Part shown: positions 30,801-39,745 of the stretch, piece by piece
Layout: every line of letters starts with the position of its first letter
Position numbering within the stretch: position 1 is the first letter of the stretch
Source of the DNA: a virus
Direction: 5' to 3' (one strand)
DNA length: 64,000 nucleotides
Virus record (IMG/VR): IMGVR_UViG_3300007734_000749
Span: 1 to 64,000 of that record
The notes under the pieces: model-generated
Told to the model about the DNA's origin: nothing
The model's input: the letters and a program-made list of their open reading frames with translations, nothing else
Database searches by the model: none
Program-made: the position numbers and the translations under genes

Positions 30801-33745
30801 CCTACTATTATGCTATCCCTTCAACCGGAACTAAAACCAAAACCTCAGACAATATCCATATAATTTCTTCATCATATGCTCAAGGTAATATTTTATCACA
30901 ATATACTAGTATTGAACAAAAATATCCTTCAAGCGGAAGTGTAGTAAGCAATACCAATTTATTTGAGGCTGGGTTTTCTCCTCAAGAAGAAATTAATGAT
31001 GATATTATAGCATCAATGGGAAGATTTGATATTGGAGAATATATTGGTGACCCAAGACTACTCTCTCAATCATTTACTAGCTATCCTGATTTAGATGCTT
31101 TAGCTGTTTATCATTTTAGAAAATATAATAACAGTTACAATATATCTGATTATGTAAGATTAATCAAATATATTGATAATTCATTATTTAAAACTATAAA
31201 AGATTACATACCAGCTAAAACTGATGCTTCTACAGGTATAATTATTAAACAACATTTACTTGAAAGAAATCGTCATAGAATGGTATTACCTACCATTTCT
31301 CAATCATACAACCAATTTACTTCTAGTGTTAATTCTTTAGTAGTTACTAATATTAGTGGAGGAAATTATTATCCATATGACTCTGGATCTATATATGAAT
31401 TTTCTGGGGAAAATGGAGGAGTAAATAATCCATCATTCCCAACCTCTAGTTTATTTCTAGTTATATCAGATGCTTATCCTTCACAAGATACTATGGCTGT
31501 TTCTACAGCATTTGGTGATACAAAAGTTAATTTTTTTGGTAGTGATGGTTTTAATTATGGACCTGAAAATCTTATAAGTCCTACATATAATATTAATCCT
31601 ATTACATGGGATAATACATATAAAGGATTAACTACACAATATAATGGTAAAATAGTATTTGATCTTGACAGAATAGCAGTTATTTTAAATGGTTTAGGAA
31701 TTATTATTTCCTCATCCCTCCAACAAGAATTACAATTCTTCCCAGGTAATAATACTACAGTCAATACTTTTAGTAATCCTTTTAATTGCTCTATTGGTGA
31801 AACTTTTACTTTTTGGGTATCAAAAAGTGCAGCAGCATCTCCAACTATATATCTTGAATATTTAGGAGCTTCATCTCCTTCATATTATAATAATACTTTT
31901 TATGGACCAACTGGCGTTTCTTATTTTAGTACCCCATCCCAAGATTCATTTTATAATGGAGAATATAGTGGATCTAATATAACAGTTACTACTCAAAGTT
32001 TATTTTCCCCTGATTTCCTAAATTCACCTACAGGATCTATAAATTTAACAGCCTCATCCCCGTCATTTATAACGGCTTCTGATGGAACTATATTAGCTAA
32101 TTATCAATTTGAAAACAGTAATTATTATCCTTTAACTAATAATATTAATAATAATAGACTTAGTACTTATTATCAAGATATAGATTATTCTACTAATCCA
32201 TTTTATCCTGTTAATTTAAACGCTGTTTTAAATAATCTAGCTCCGGCTCAAACTCCTGATAGTAATTATTCTTCATTAAGACATATTATATCTAAATATA
32301 GTGGTAGTAAATTAATAGCAGCTGATTACAATAAATACTTCCAAAGAGGAGCTACAGTTACTTTAAGAGATGGAACCATTTCTTCCAGCTGGCAAGGAGA
32401 TACAAGTTATGGTACTAGTCCTGTAATTGAATCACGCCCTAGATTTTTTGCTCATTTTACATATGGGTATCCATCATTAGAAGATTTTAACACATTTACA
32501 TTTAATATAGATCAACTTATTGATATTAATAACCCAAATATAGTCACTTCAGCTGGGAATTTAGATTCAAATTATTTTGCATCAAGTGTTTTTCCTCCTT
32601 CAAGAAGACTTTTAGTAATCTTACCTACAGAAGGAAATAAACCAAACGTCCCAGGTTCAATAGAAACTCAAGTATCTACAACATACTCACCACCGTTTCC
32701 TTTTACTGTTCCTTCTGGTTCTAAAACTATAAATAGATCTGGATTAGATTATGATATAATTATATCTAATGAATCAACAACCCAATACAGTAATAAAAGA
32801 ATTTCAAAAATTACCTATTTTTCTAGAAGAAATCAACGCACCCCTGGTACTGAAGCAAATTTTGATACTCTCCCTGTTTATCTTTATGGAAAACCTTCAA
32901 GTCAACCTCAAGGAGGAACTACTACTCAACAATTTACTTACTCTGGGAGTTTTTTAGCAACAGGAAGTGGGCATTTTGTTATAGCAGATAGTTCTTATAC
33001 CGCAAGTTTTATAGATTTTGGAGGTAGATATCTTTTTGAAACTAATAGACCTTTAGCTGCAATTCACCATTATAATTATTTATTAGCTAATGATCTTACT
33101 AGTTCTAATACCACCTTTCAACAACAATTAACTAAACTAAATCCAAATATAAATAAAAACAACCCAGATAATTATTATGGATTTAATTCAATAGCTTCTA
33201 ATTTAGTTCAATACGGTAATAATGAACTCCCATTTTTAATTCAAGTAAATGACATAATAAGAGTATCCTATGCATCTTCAGGTAACCCTATAACTAAAGA
33301 ATTCAGAGTTACAAGTATAGATAATTATAATAATGGTATAGAAACAATGGGATGGTACGATACTATAGCTGATAGTTACAGTGGGCCTCCTAGTTATAAA
33401 ACTAGTCCTTATATTAAATTTAATGTTGATCCTGATCCATCAACTTTAGATTTTCCTATTCCTCACAACAGTTCATCATTAGTAGGTGATGCTTGGGCTA
33501 ATAGTTTACAAGGAGTTATTACTATCAAACGCCCTAGAAATGATAATAGAACAATAAATATTAAATTTACTAACCCATCAGGATCTAATGGAATCCAAAC
33601 CCAGATTGGAGAAGGATATCTAATACCTGAAGATATGTCCCCAGAACAAAAACAAAAAGCACAAGCCTTAATTAACAATATAACAACTAGAAACTCACTA
33701 AATGATATTCCTGAAGCAGGAACTGATCAAGGATTAAATAGATAG
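27887..33745 (+). CDS. Giant baseplate/tail fibre protein with LamG-like domain
   Basis: The 1952-residue product is the largest in the window. The segment KKKGTLEALKLIRNIYGIPS near residue 570 resembles a module of phage tail proteins in the gpI/gp7 region. About residues 640-880 form a ConA/LamG-like jelly roll, ending GSFQEFRYYASPLS. Many later stretches are Ser/Thr/Tyr-rich beta structure, as in host-binding fibres. I read it as a gp7-like wedge fused to adhesion modules. The length is well beyond T4 gp7 (1032 residues). Confidence 0.65.
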   Translation: MNLYPSASIEILDPKTLNAPVFTDKDFAVIPNFIFTGSFDPVENRVEFFVYSEDNTLLYSDSNFNDWSNVLDPLLISQGISTLNIDPIKNVADVGITEGKVKVLYNFISDELGSSQDNPFFLKEISGDRTELRLQTNFTSDSTLQVLFDEFKTRISSEDYFDEFYLSFGENRYTIGTNILLENNNGLITLLVKLYEPLSPIYSLQDIVWITTKVGESSAYKIDFPIVPLVVDNLVYLKGPNISLDLNDQTSLTTPYRNYLTLLSSSLTSSYQHIQNLLQQNGVQLTPDYTDFSNFIFFSSAYRRISNFYTKVSQIESYTNDLAITNSITGSASQSFSVSASRATIQNQIDEIITNFDGYEKYLYFESSSYTYPKSNSTYPYTLYSTGSTQTLTWLGSYIETDTYYGGQLYSASIYDLENPNNLYQSIPEFLKNDPLNTPYFLFIEMMGQFFDNAWAYTDAISDKLKADNRINYGVSKDLVSTVLQSFGHKIYTNQFTANDLYTSLLGITPQGNLQLFPNTTSSLPIINSGIEYIKTYVTASLQSGSRIPLGEANERLYKRIYHNLPYLVKKKGTLEALKLIRNIYGIPSTILRFNEFGGRDAQSTKYDYFNDKFNYAFGTNKSASIIIPWNTLNREFGQIAPPCIQFRFKTAGIPSGSLSQSLFIKTSSPSSNSTDFKTKWDMGLFLFYTGSGLTSGSYSGSVVDPYNQYGTLRFYISGSSAGGGITTYKSSSDIYLPFFDGGWWNVMLQRNTVSDNPATTITYSLYAANKIYDENEGYTLGYIGSASFTNNEQRVNEAWSNSSSYVIADWTANFPPGIYLGGFISGSLGRGGDIITKPRNLFTGSFQEFRYYASPLSTSSFYDYVMNPQSINAYTTSGSVLVSGSSYRTLAFRADLGSELTTFPLVGTSDYNDSSNLFSIHPAKSGSFPTSSFSSSYLAQSFYKIQYFNTNIFAIVPSIFSSSFIKDNIETYYYAIPSTGTKTKTSDNIHIISSSYAQGNILSQYTSIEQKYPSSGSVVSNTNLFEAGFSPQEEINDDIIASMGRFDIGEYIGDPRLLSQSFTSYPDLDALAVYHFRKYNNSYNISDYVRLIKYIDNSLFKTIKDYIPAKTDASTGIIIKQHLLERNRHRMVLPTISQSYNQFTSSVNSLVVTNISGGNYYPYDSGSIYEFSGENGGVNNPSFPTSSLFLVISDAYPSQDTMAVSTAFGDTKVNFFGSDGFNYGPENLISPTYNINPITWDNTYKGLTTQYNGKIVFDLDRIAVILNGLGIIISSSLQQELQFFPGNNTTVNTFSNPFNCSIGETFTFWVSKSAAASPTIYLEYLGASSPSYYNNTFYGPTGVSYFSTPSQDSFYNGEYSGSNITVTTQSLFSPDFLNSPTGSINLTASSPSFITASDGTILANYQFENSNYYPLTNNINNNRLSTYYQDIDYSTNPFYPVNLNAVLNNLAPAQTPDSNYSSLRHIISKYSGSKLIAADYNKYFQRGATVTLRDGTISSSWQGDTSYGTSPVIESRPRFFAHFTYGYPSLEDFNTFTFNIDQLIDINNPNIVTSAGNLDSNYFASSVFPPSRRLLVILPTEGNKPNVPGSIETQVSTTYSPPFPFTVPSGSKTINRSGLDYDIIISNESTTQYSNKRISKITYFSRRNQRTPGTEANFDTLPVYLYGKPSSQPQGGTTTQQFTYSGSFLATGSGHFVIADSSYTASFIDFGGRYLFETNRPLAAIHHYNYLLANDLTSSNTTFQQQLTKLNPNINKNNPDNYYGFNSIASNLVQYGNNELPFLIQVNDIIRVSYASSGNPITKEFRVTSIDNYNNGIETMGWYDTIADSYSGPPSYKTSPYIKFNVDPDPSTLDFPIPHNSSSLVGDAWANSLQGVITIKRPRNDNRTINIKFTNPSGSNGIQTQIGEGYLIPEDMSPEQKQKAQALINNITTRNSLNDIPEAGTDQGLNR

Positions 33746-33779
33746 ATAATTAAAAAATAAAATATTTTAAACTTTATAT

Positions 33780-33789
33780 ATATTTATAA
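33780..33789 (+). promoter_or_regulatory. Late-type promoter element
   Basis: Exact ATATTTATAA followed by ACAAAAA, 12 bases before ATG. Confidence 0.6.
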
Positions 33790-33801
33790 ACAAAAACTCA
33801 A

Positions 33802-34461
33802 ATGGGATATTTAAATAATCAAATAATTACAGTTGATGCTATTCTTACTACTAAAGGTAGAGAATTATTATCCAAAGGAGATGGTTCCTTTAAAATAACT
33901 CAATTTGCTCTTTCCGATGATGAAATTGACTATACTACATATAACCCAACCCATCCTTCAGGTTCAGCATATTATGGAGAAGCAATTGAAAATATGCCGG
34001 TTATAGAAGCATTTCCTGATCAAAATCAAATTATGAAATATAAGCTTGTAACTCTTCCTAGAGGAACAGCCAAACTCCCGATACTTGATTTAGGTCTCCC
34101 ACAGGTTAGTCTTGTTCAAGGATCTTCAGTTGCAATTAGTCCTCAAACATTAAATTATTTAGGTAGTAATGTAGTATCTGAAACAAGTGGATATGTAGCT
34201 ACAATAGCCGATGTACGATTATTAAGTACATTTAATGGTGTTGGTATTAATACTCCTCAAGCAACCGCTTTAAATAATTCTACTACTGTTGGAACTGCTG
34301 TCTCTAAAACAACTATTGGAACCTCATTCACTCTTACAGCCACTACAGTTAATACCCTCTTCTCAGGATCAAATACTACTATTAATACTACATTAACTGT
34401 GGAAGGAAGAGATAGTGGTGCTAGAATTACTGTTCCTGTAACAATTACTAAACAACAATAA
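33802..34461 (+). CDS. Virion structural protein
   Basis: The 219-residue product begins MGYLNNQIITVDAILTTKGR and contains ITQFALSDDEIDYTTYNPTH, a start seen in structural proteins of marine T4-like phages. The C-terminal half is Thr/Val-rich beta structure (TIGTSFTLTATTVNTLF). Probably a tail or fibre component. Own late-type element. Confidence 0.65.
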   Translation: MGYLNNQIITVDAILTTKGRELLSKGDGSFKITQFALSDDEIDYTTYNPTHPSGSAYYGEAIENMPVIEAFPDQNQIMKYKLVTLPRGTAKLPILDLGLPQVSLVQGSSVAISPQTLNYLGSNVVSETSGYVATIADVRLLSTFNGVGINTPQATALNNSTTVGTAVSKTTIGTSFTLTATTVNTLFSGSNTTINTTLTVEGRDSGARITVPVTITKQQ

Positions 34462-34470
34462 TATTTACAA
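34461..34470 (+). promoter_or_regulatory. Late-type promoter element (one mismatch)
   Basis: ATATTTACAA, 10 bases before the start at 34481. Confidence 0.4.
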
Positions 34471-34480
34471 ATAGATACCA

Positions 34481-35527
34481 ATGTCATATAAAAGATTAGA
34501 CCCTCAAGATTTAGTAATAAGTGTAGATTCAATATCTAGTACTATTTGGAGCACAAATAATCCTTCATTAGTTACATTTTTTACTTCTTCAACCCAAGAA
34601 GGAAGTTCAACAGGACAATACTATTTAACAGTTTATCAATCATCTCCATCATCAACCGGTGCTGCTAGTCAATTTTCAATAGTATATGGTGATGCTGCTG
34701 GAAGTGGAAGTGCATTTTTTAATAATGCTGTAACAGGGTCATCTCCTACTAGAACTATTTATGGTCAATATAGAAACCTAATTTTAGCAGATGAAAGTTC
34801 TTCTTTTAATTTTGCTGGAGTTACAAGTTCATATTTTTGGGCAATTAATATTGATCGTGCAAGATACAAAGAACACCTTTTAGCAGGTTCTTTAACATTA
34901 GCTATAAGTGGTACCGTTGGAGCAAGTGGTGGAGTTATCCACCTTACAGATGATAGTGCATATACAACAGTAGTATCATATACAGATGCAGGAAGAACAT
35001 TTAATCTTATTTCTGGATCAGCTGGGGTAAGAACATCCTCCCCAAAAGATTCTGCAGGTCTTGGTTACACCACCAATTCAGGATCATATGGATATTTCCT
35101 CCCAGATATAGGTGTAATCTTACTTAATGGTGAAGCACTTTCAGGTTCAGTAGCAGGAGGAGGAATTGCTCTTAATGCAAGTAGATCATTTGATGCTCCT
35201 GGGTTAAACGAAAGAAGATTATTTACTGCTATTAGTAGATCTGCTACTGCTGATTTTAGATTAAATAGTCAAGAATCATTAGCTTCTAATTATGTATTTG
35301 TAAGAGCAAGAAGCAATGAATTTAATTATTCTGAAAATCCAAGTTACATTGCTAGCAGTAATGGTTCATTAACATGGAGTGATTTTGCTTATAATCCATT
35401 AACATATATTACTACAATTGGTATGTATAATGATAATAATGAATTATTAGCTGTAGCTAAACTTAGTAGACCATTACATAAAGACTTTACTAAAGAATTA
35501 CTAGTAAGAGTTAAATTAGATTTCTAA
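34481..35527 (+). CDS. Virion protein, paralogue pair member 1
   Basis: The 348-residue beta-rich product begins MSYKRLDPQDLVISVDSISS. Its last ~70 residues (NEFNYSENPSY..., then YITTIGMYNDNNELLAVAKL) match the end of the next gene product. This shared C-terminal module suggests two related virion components, possibly tail-fibre or decoration proteins with a common attachment domain. Confidence 0.7.
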   Translation: MSYKRLDPQDLVISVDSISSTIWSTNNPSLVTFFTSSTQEGSSTGQYYLTVYQSSPSSTGAASQFSIVYGDAAGSGSAFFNNAVTGSSPTRTIYGQYRNLILADESSSFNFAGVTSSYFWAINIDRARYKEHLLAGSLTLAISGTVGASGGVIHLTDDSAYTTVVSYTDAGRTFNLISGSAGVRTSSPKDSAGLGYTTNSGSYGYFLPDIGVILLNGEALSGSVAGGGIALNASRSFDAPGLNERRLFTAISRSATADFRLNSQESLASNYVFVRARSNEFNYSENPSYIASSNGSLTWSDFAYNPLTYITTIGMYNDNNELLAVAKLSRPLHKDFTKELLVRVKLDF

Positions 35528-35530
35528 TGA

Positions 35531-36553
35531 ATGAGCGCTTACAAACAATTTACAACTAGTGATGTAATCTCTGTACCTTTTACAGTTACAAAAGGATTTT
35601 TCTTTTCAGGATCTACAGCTACTGGTTCTAATGTAGGTATAGAATTTTATTCTGGTTTAAATTTAGATGGAATAACGTACATTTCTTCATCTGAACCTAC
35701 TACAGGAATAGTTACTATATTTCCTAAAAGAAGTATATATAATAGTGCTAGAGTATTGTATTATTCTAATAATATTTCTCGTTATGGAGATTTAACTACT
35801 AGTTCATATGGATTATATAATTCTAATTATACCCCATATTGGGAACAATATTTAACTCAATTTACGGGTTCAACATCATCTTCTTTTGGTAGATTTGAAA
35901 ATTATAATTCTACAACTTTATACAACCCTAAATATTTCCCTACTAATACTCAATCTATAACAGATAGTGGATCTATTTCTATAATATCTATTCCTACTAA
36001 TTTATATGGACAATATGTTATTCCTCGTACCTTTAAATTAGAATTTGATGTAGCTGCTAATAATAATTTTCTCCCTATAACTGATGATGGAGAAGGAAAT
36101 TTATACCTTACTTCAGGCAGTGATTATGTAAAAGTAGGTAATATTTTTTATTCGCACGGAATAGCAGTCATTACTACTGGAAGTGCTACCATATCTAGCA
36201 GCCAATGGTGTGAAGACATCAATAAACCTGATTTTTCCTCAGGAAAACCTGGAATTGAATTTGTTAAAATCTCTTTTTCTTCCTCAATAACATTATATGA
36301 AAACAAATATAACTGTAATATTAAAGAAAATGAATTTGAATTTAGCCAAAACCCATCCTTAATCTCAGGCTCATCTCCTTCCGGAAGCACAGTTTATGAT
36401 TTTGCAACTGGTTCGTATTTTTCTCCATATATTACTACAGTAGGTTTATATAATGATAATAAAGAATTAATAGCAGTAGCTAAATTAGGTAAACCTTTAC
36501 AGTGTTCTTCTACAACTGATACTACAATTATGATAAACTTTGATTTAGTGTAA
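35531..36553 (+). CDS. Virion protein, paralogue pair member 2
   Basis: The 340-residue product shares with its neighbour the C-terminal module (NEFEFSQNPSL..., then YITTVGLYNDNKELIAVAKL) and a similar start (QFTTSDVISVPFTVTKG), while the centre differs. It begins 3 bases after the preceding stop. Probably arose by duplication with divergent exposed parts. Confidence 0.7.
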   Translation: MSAYKQFTTSDVISVPFTVTKGFFFSGSTATGSNVGIEFYSGLNLDGITYISSSEPTTGIVTIFPKRSIYNSARVLYYSNNISRYGDLTTSSYGLYNSNYTPYWEQYLTQFTGSTSSSFGRFENYNSTTLYNPKYFPTNTQSITDSGSISIISIPTNLYGQYVIPRTFKLEFDVAANNNFLPITDDGEGNLYLTSGSDYVKVGNIFYSHGIAVITTGSATISSSQWCEDINKPDFSSGKPGIEFVKISFSSSITLYENKYNCNIKENEFEFSQNPSLISGSSPSGSTVYDFATGSYFSPYITTVGLYNDNKELIAVAKLGKPLQCSSTTDTTIMINFDLV

Positions 36554-36555
36554 TA

Positions 36556-36565
36556 AAATTTATAA
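36556..36565 (+). promoter_or_regulatory. Late-type promoter element (one mismatch)
   Basis: AAATTTATAA followed by ATAAA, 5 bases before ATG. Confidence 0.4.
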
Positions 36566-36570
36566 ATAAA

Positions 36571-37026
36571 ATGAATAATTGGTTTTGGTATGAAAACATG
36601 GGAATTAAAGAATTCAAATCAATAGAAGACTTCCCAGAAAATAGTTTTGGCTTTATATATAAAATTACTAATATAATAACAGGTAAATTTTATATTGGAA
36701 AAAAAAGTCTTTATCATAATATAAAGAAAAAATTAACTAAAGCTGAATTAGCCGAACAAACTGGTCCTGGCCGTAAATCTACCACTAAAACTATCCAAAA
36801 AGAATCAGATTGGTTAACATACTGGGGTTCTAATAAAGAATTATTAAATGATATTAAAACATCTAGTAATTTATCATTCCAAAGAGAAATCATTAAAATA
36901 GCAAAAACTAAAAAAGAATTAACATATTGGGAAGTAAATTACCAATGTTCATATGATGTTTTATTAGTTAATAGTTACAATGATAATATATTAGGAAAGT
37001 TTTTTAGGAAAGACTTGGAAAACTAA
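36571..37026 (+). CDS. GIY-YIG endonuclease domain protein
   Basis: The 151-residue product has GFIYKITN (27-34) and GKFYIGKKS (38-46), the GIY...YIG pair of this nuclease family, then SDWLTYWGSNKEL and a C-terminal helix with ELTYWE. Free-standing GIY-YIG proteins in T4-like phages are often homing-type endonucleases. No intron or interrupted gene is evident next to it, so it could also be a DNA-degradation or repair enzyme. Confidence 0.75.
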   Translation: MNNWFWYENMGIKEFKSIEDFPENSFGFIYKITNIITGKFYIGKKSLYHNIKKKLTKAELAEQTGPGRKSTTKTIQKESDWLTYWGSNKELLNDIKTSSNLSFQREIIKIAKTKKELTYWEVNYQCSYDVLLVNSYNDNILGKFFRKDLEN

Positions 37027-37049
37027 TATTAGTTATTATCTTATCTTTT

Positions 37050-37979
37050 ATGGTAGATCAACTACTTATAACATTAGTAGATTCTGTTTTAGGTTCTGGA
37101 AAGAATACTGCTCGAAATAATAGAGCATATTGTTGTCCTTTTTGTAAACACCCTAAACCTAAATTAGAAGTAAATATGGTTACTACTTCTAAAGGAGAAA
37201 ATTTTTGGAATTGTTGGGTTTGTGGTAAAAAAGGAAAAAAACTTTCTAATTTATTTAAATCTCTTCAAGTTGATTCTGCTAAAATTATTGAACTAAAATC
37301 ATTAGTTACATCATCATCTTCTTTTAATGAAGAAATTATTATTGAACATATATCTCTCCCCAAAGAATTCACCCCACTTTACCCTACCCCTACTGGAATC
37401 TCAGCTCGCCATGCTTTAGTTTATTTAAAACAAAGAAACATTACAGAAGAAGATATTATTCGATATAATATAGGATATTGTGAATATGGTGAGTATGCCA
37501 ACATGATTATAGTCCCATCATACGACGAAAATGGTCTTCTAAATTACTTCTCAGCTAGAAATTTTAATAAAAATATATCATTAAAATATAAAAATCCTAA
37601 AGTTTCTAGAGATATAATTCCATTTGGGTTTTATATAAATTGGAATTCACCTTTAATATTATGTGAAGGAGTATTTGATATGTTAGCTATAAAAAGAAAT
37701 GTAATTCCATTATTAGGAAAAAATATTCCTAAATCTTTAATGAAAAAAATAGTAACATCTTCTATACAAAAAATATATATAGCTTTAGATAAAGATGCAA
37801 TTAAACAAGCCTTAGGATTCTGTGAAGAATTACTAAATGAAGGTAAAAAAGTATATTTAGTAGAACTTCAAGACAAAGATCCTGGTGAGATGGGTTTTGT
37901 TAATTTTACTAATTTAATTCAACAAACTCAAAAATTAACATTCTCAAAACTATTTGAGAAAAAATTACAACTATCATGA
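37050..37979 (+). CDS. DNA primase (gp61/DnaG-like)
   Basis: The 309-residue product has a zinc ribbon (CCPFCKH near 28-34 and WNCWVCGKKG near 53-62). It also has a TOPRIM core: LILCEGVFDMLAIK, then IYIALDKDAIKQA and LQDKDPGE. This is the order of bacterial-type primases; the length is close to T4 gp61. It would synthesise lagging-strand primers with a helicase encoded elsewhere. Its stop overlaps the next start, forming a replication/repair pair. Confidence 0.85.
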   Translation: MVDQLLITLVDSVLGSGKNTARNNRAYCCPFCKHPKPKLEVNMVTTSKGENFWNCWVCGKKGKKLSNLFKSLQVDSAKIIELKSLVTSSSSFNEEIIIEHISLPKEFTPLYPTPTGISARHALVYLKQRNITEEDIIRYNIGYCEYGEYANMIIVPSYDENGLLNYFSARNFNKNISLKYKNPKVSRDIIPFGFYINWNSPLILCEGVFDMLAIKRNVIPLLGKNIPKSLMKKIVTSSIQKIYIALDKDAIKQALGFCEELLNEGKKVYLVELQDKDPGEMGFVNFTNLIQQTQKLTFSKLFEKKLQLS

Positions 37980-38761
37980 TTGAAAAAAATGTAAATGTAC
38001 ATAAAAAAAGTGTAACTCGTATTTTAAATATAGATCCTGAATCTAAACGAGTTAATGTGTTAGATAATCGATTCTATAGTCGAAATCAAGATTACTACCC
38101 ATCAGTAACAAGTATATTACAATTCATGCCTAAAGGTAAGTTTTTTGAAACTTGGCTTAAAGATGTAGGACATAATGCCGATATTATAGCTAAAAAAGCC
38201 GCTGATGAAGGAACTCAAGTACATGATGCTATTGAAAAATATCTTAAAGGAGAAAAAATTCAATGGTTAAATGAAGAAGGATATTCTAATTATTCTATGG
38301 ATGTTTGGAAACTAATTCTTAAATTCCATGATTTTTGGACAACATATAAACCTACTCTGATTGAAAGCGAAATTCATCTATTCTCAGATCAATATAAGTA
38401 TGCTGGAACATGTGATTTGGTTGTTGAAATTGATAATGTGAGATGGTTATTAGATATTAAAACTTCAAATTCAATTCATACATCTATGGATTTACAACTA
38501 GCTGCTTATGCTCAAGCTTGGAATGAAACATTTGAAGAAAAAATAGAAAAAACAGGTATTATTTGGTTAAAATCTTCCAAACGTGGTGAAGGTAAAGGAG
38601 ATAAAATTCAAGGTAAAGGATGGGAAATATATGAACCAACCCGCACTTTTGAAGAAAATTTAAGATTATTTAATTCTATACATGAATTATTTAAACTTGA
38701 ATATCCTAACCCAAAACCATCATCTGATCAATTTCCTATGGAAATCCAAATATCTTCTTGA
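37976..38761 (+). CDS. RecB/Cas4-like PD-(D/E)XK exonuclease
   Basis: The 261-residue product shows the RecB-family nuclease order: EGTQVHDAIEKYLKGE (His83), GTCD (Asp147), LLDIKTS (Asp160, Lys162) and LQLAAYAQA (residues 173-181). These are the metal-binding and QxxxY motifs of the family. It overlaps the primase gene by 4 bases. It probably acts in recombination or end processing. A cysteine cluster for an iron-sulphur centre is not seen. Confidence 0.85.
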   Translation: MIEKNVNVHKKSVTRILNIDPESKRVNVLDNRFYSRNQDYYPSVTSILQFMPKGKFFETWLKDVGHNADIIAKKAADEGTQVHDAIEKYLKGEKIQWLNEEGYSNYSMDVWKLILKFHDFWTTYKPTLIESEIHLFSDQYKYAGTCDLVVEIDNVRWLLDIKTSNSIHTSMDLQLAAYAQAWNETFEEKIEKTGIIWLKSSKRGEGKGDKIQGKGWEIYEPTRTFEENLRLFNSIHELFKLEYPNPKPSSDQFPMEIQISS

Positions 38762-38770
38762 TATTTATAA
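38761..38770 (+). promoter_or_regulatory. Late-type promoter element
   Basis: Exact ATATTTATAA, overlapping the preceding stop codon and 12 bases before the start at 38783. Confidence 0.6.
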
Positions 38771-38782
38771 TAAAATTAAGGA

Positions 38783-39745
38783 ATGATATCATTGGTTAGT
38801 ATTTTTAAGGAAACACTCCTTGAAGGAGGTAACGTATTTGGCACTACTTCTTCTATTAAAAAAGAATACATCCAGCCTACTTTAGATAAATTTATTAAAG
38901 AATTAAAACGTCTTTATCCTAAAATAAATTTTGATTTTGAAACTTTAGGATCAGTAGGTAAAAAAGATGAATCTGGAGATATAGATTTAGGATTTAGTAT
39001 TAATAATTTTATTACTACTCAAGGTGAACCTAAACTCTTAGAATGGGGAATTGACTCTAAAGAATTTCAATCTACTTATGAAGCAATACGAAAAAAAGCT
39101 CGTACTGCTTCTGAATTACAAAGTACTATAAGAGCTGTACTTCAATTAGTAGCAGTTAATATAGAAAATAAATCTCAACTTATTACTACTGATTCTAAAG
39201 CTGCAGGTAGTGGATCTATATTTTGTACTTTCCCCCAATATGATAAAAGTGGAAAACAAGTAGAAGATAAAACTGTTCAAATTGATATTAATGTTGGAAG
39301 TATAGATTGGCTTAAGTTTAGTTATTATTCTAATACTTACAAAGATAATGTTAAAGGTCTTCATAGAACACAATTAATGGTAGCTTTATTTCAAGCAGCA
39401 GGAATGACTTTTAGTCATGGTGCTGGAGTTAAAATGAAAGATACTGGAGAAACTGTAGCTACAAATCCACAAGAAGCTATTGAAGCTCTAAACAAAGCAT
39501 ACAATATTAACATTACCTCAGATGTTTTAAATGATTATTTTGAATTAATATCTTATCTTAAACAAAATCTTCATAGAGAAAAATATAATAAAATTTTAGA
39601 TATATATTTAAAAATTCTTGACTCTACTAGAGCAGACATACCTACTAATATCCAAAAATACTGGATAGAAAACCAAGATAGACTTGGCCTTAAAGGTAAA
39701 TTCCTACCAGATGATTCTAGTTTAACTAAATATAAAAAAGTATAA
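38783..39745 (+). CDS. Nucleotidyltransferase-fold protein
   Basis: The 320-residue product has LGSVGKKDESGDIDLG (residues 55-70), the GS...DxD motif of the polymerase-beta-type nucleotidyltransferase superfamily. A later strand (QIDINVGSIDW) could give the third acidic residue. It starts MISLVSIFKETLLEGG, ending L-L-E, like suspected packaged proteins. Its last base is the first base of the giant multidomain gene (TAATGT), which itself has two more such domains. The target (RNA, protein or nucleotide) is unknown. Confidence 0.75.
   Translation: MISLVSIFKETLLEGGNVFGTTSSIKKEYIQPTLDKFIKELKRLYPKINFDFETLGSVGKKDESGDIDLGFSINNFITTQGEPKLLEWGIDSKEFQSTYEAIRKKARTASELQSTIRAVLQLVAVNIENKSQLITTDSKAAGSGSIFCTFPQYDKSGKQVEDKTVQIDINVGSIDWLKFSYYSNTYKDNVKGLHRTQLMVALFQAAGMTFSHGAGVKMKDTGETVATNPQEAIEALNKAYNINITSDVLNDYFELISYLKQNLHREKYNKILDIYLKILDSTRADIPTNIQKYWIENQDRLGLKGKFLPDDSSLTKYKKV

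Noticed and set aside
36571-37026. Intron or split gene associated with the GIY-YIG gene
   Set aside because: Neighbouring genes on both sides appear complete; no interrupted frame was found.
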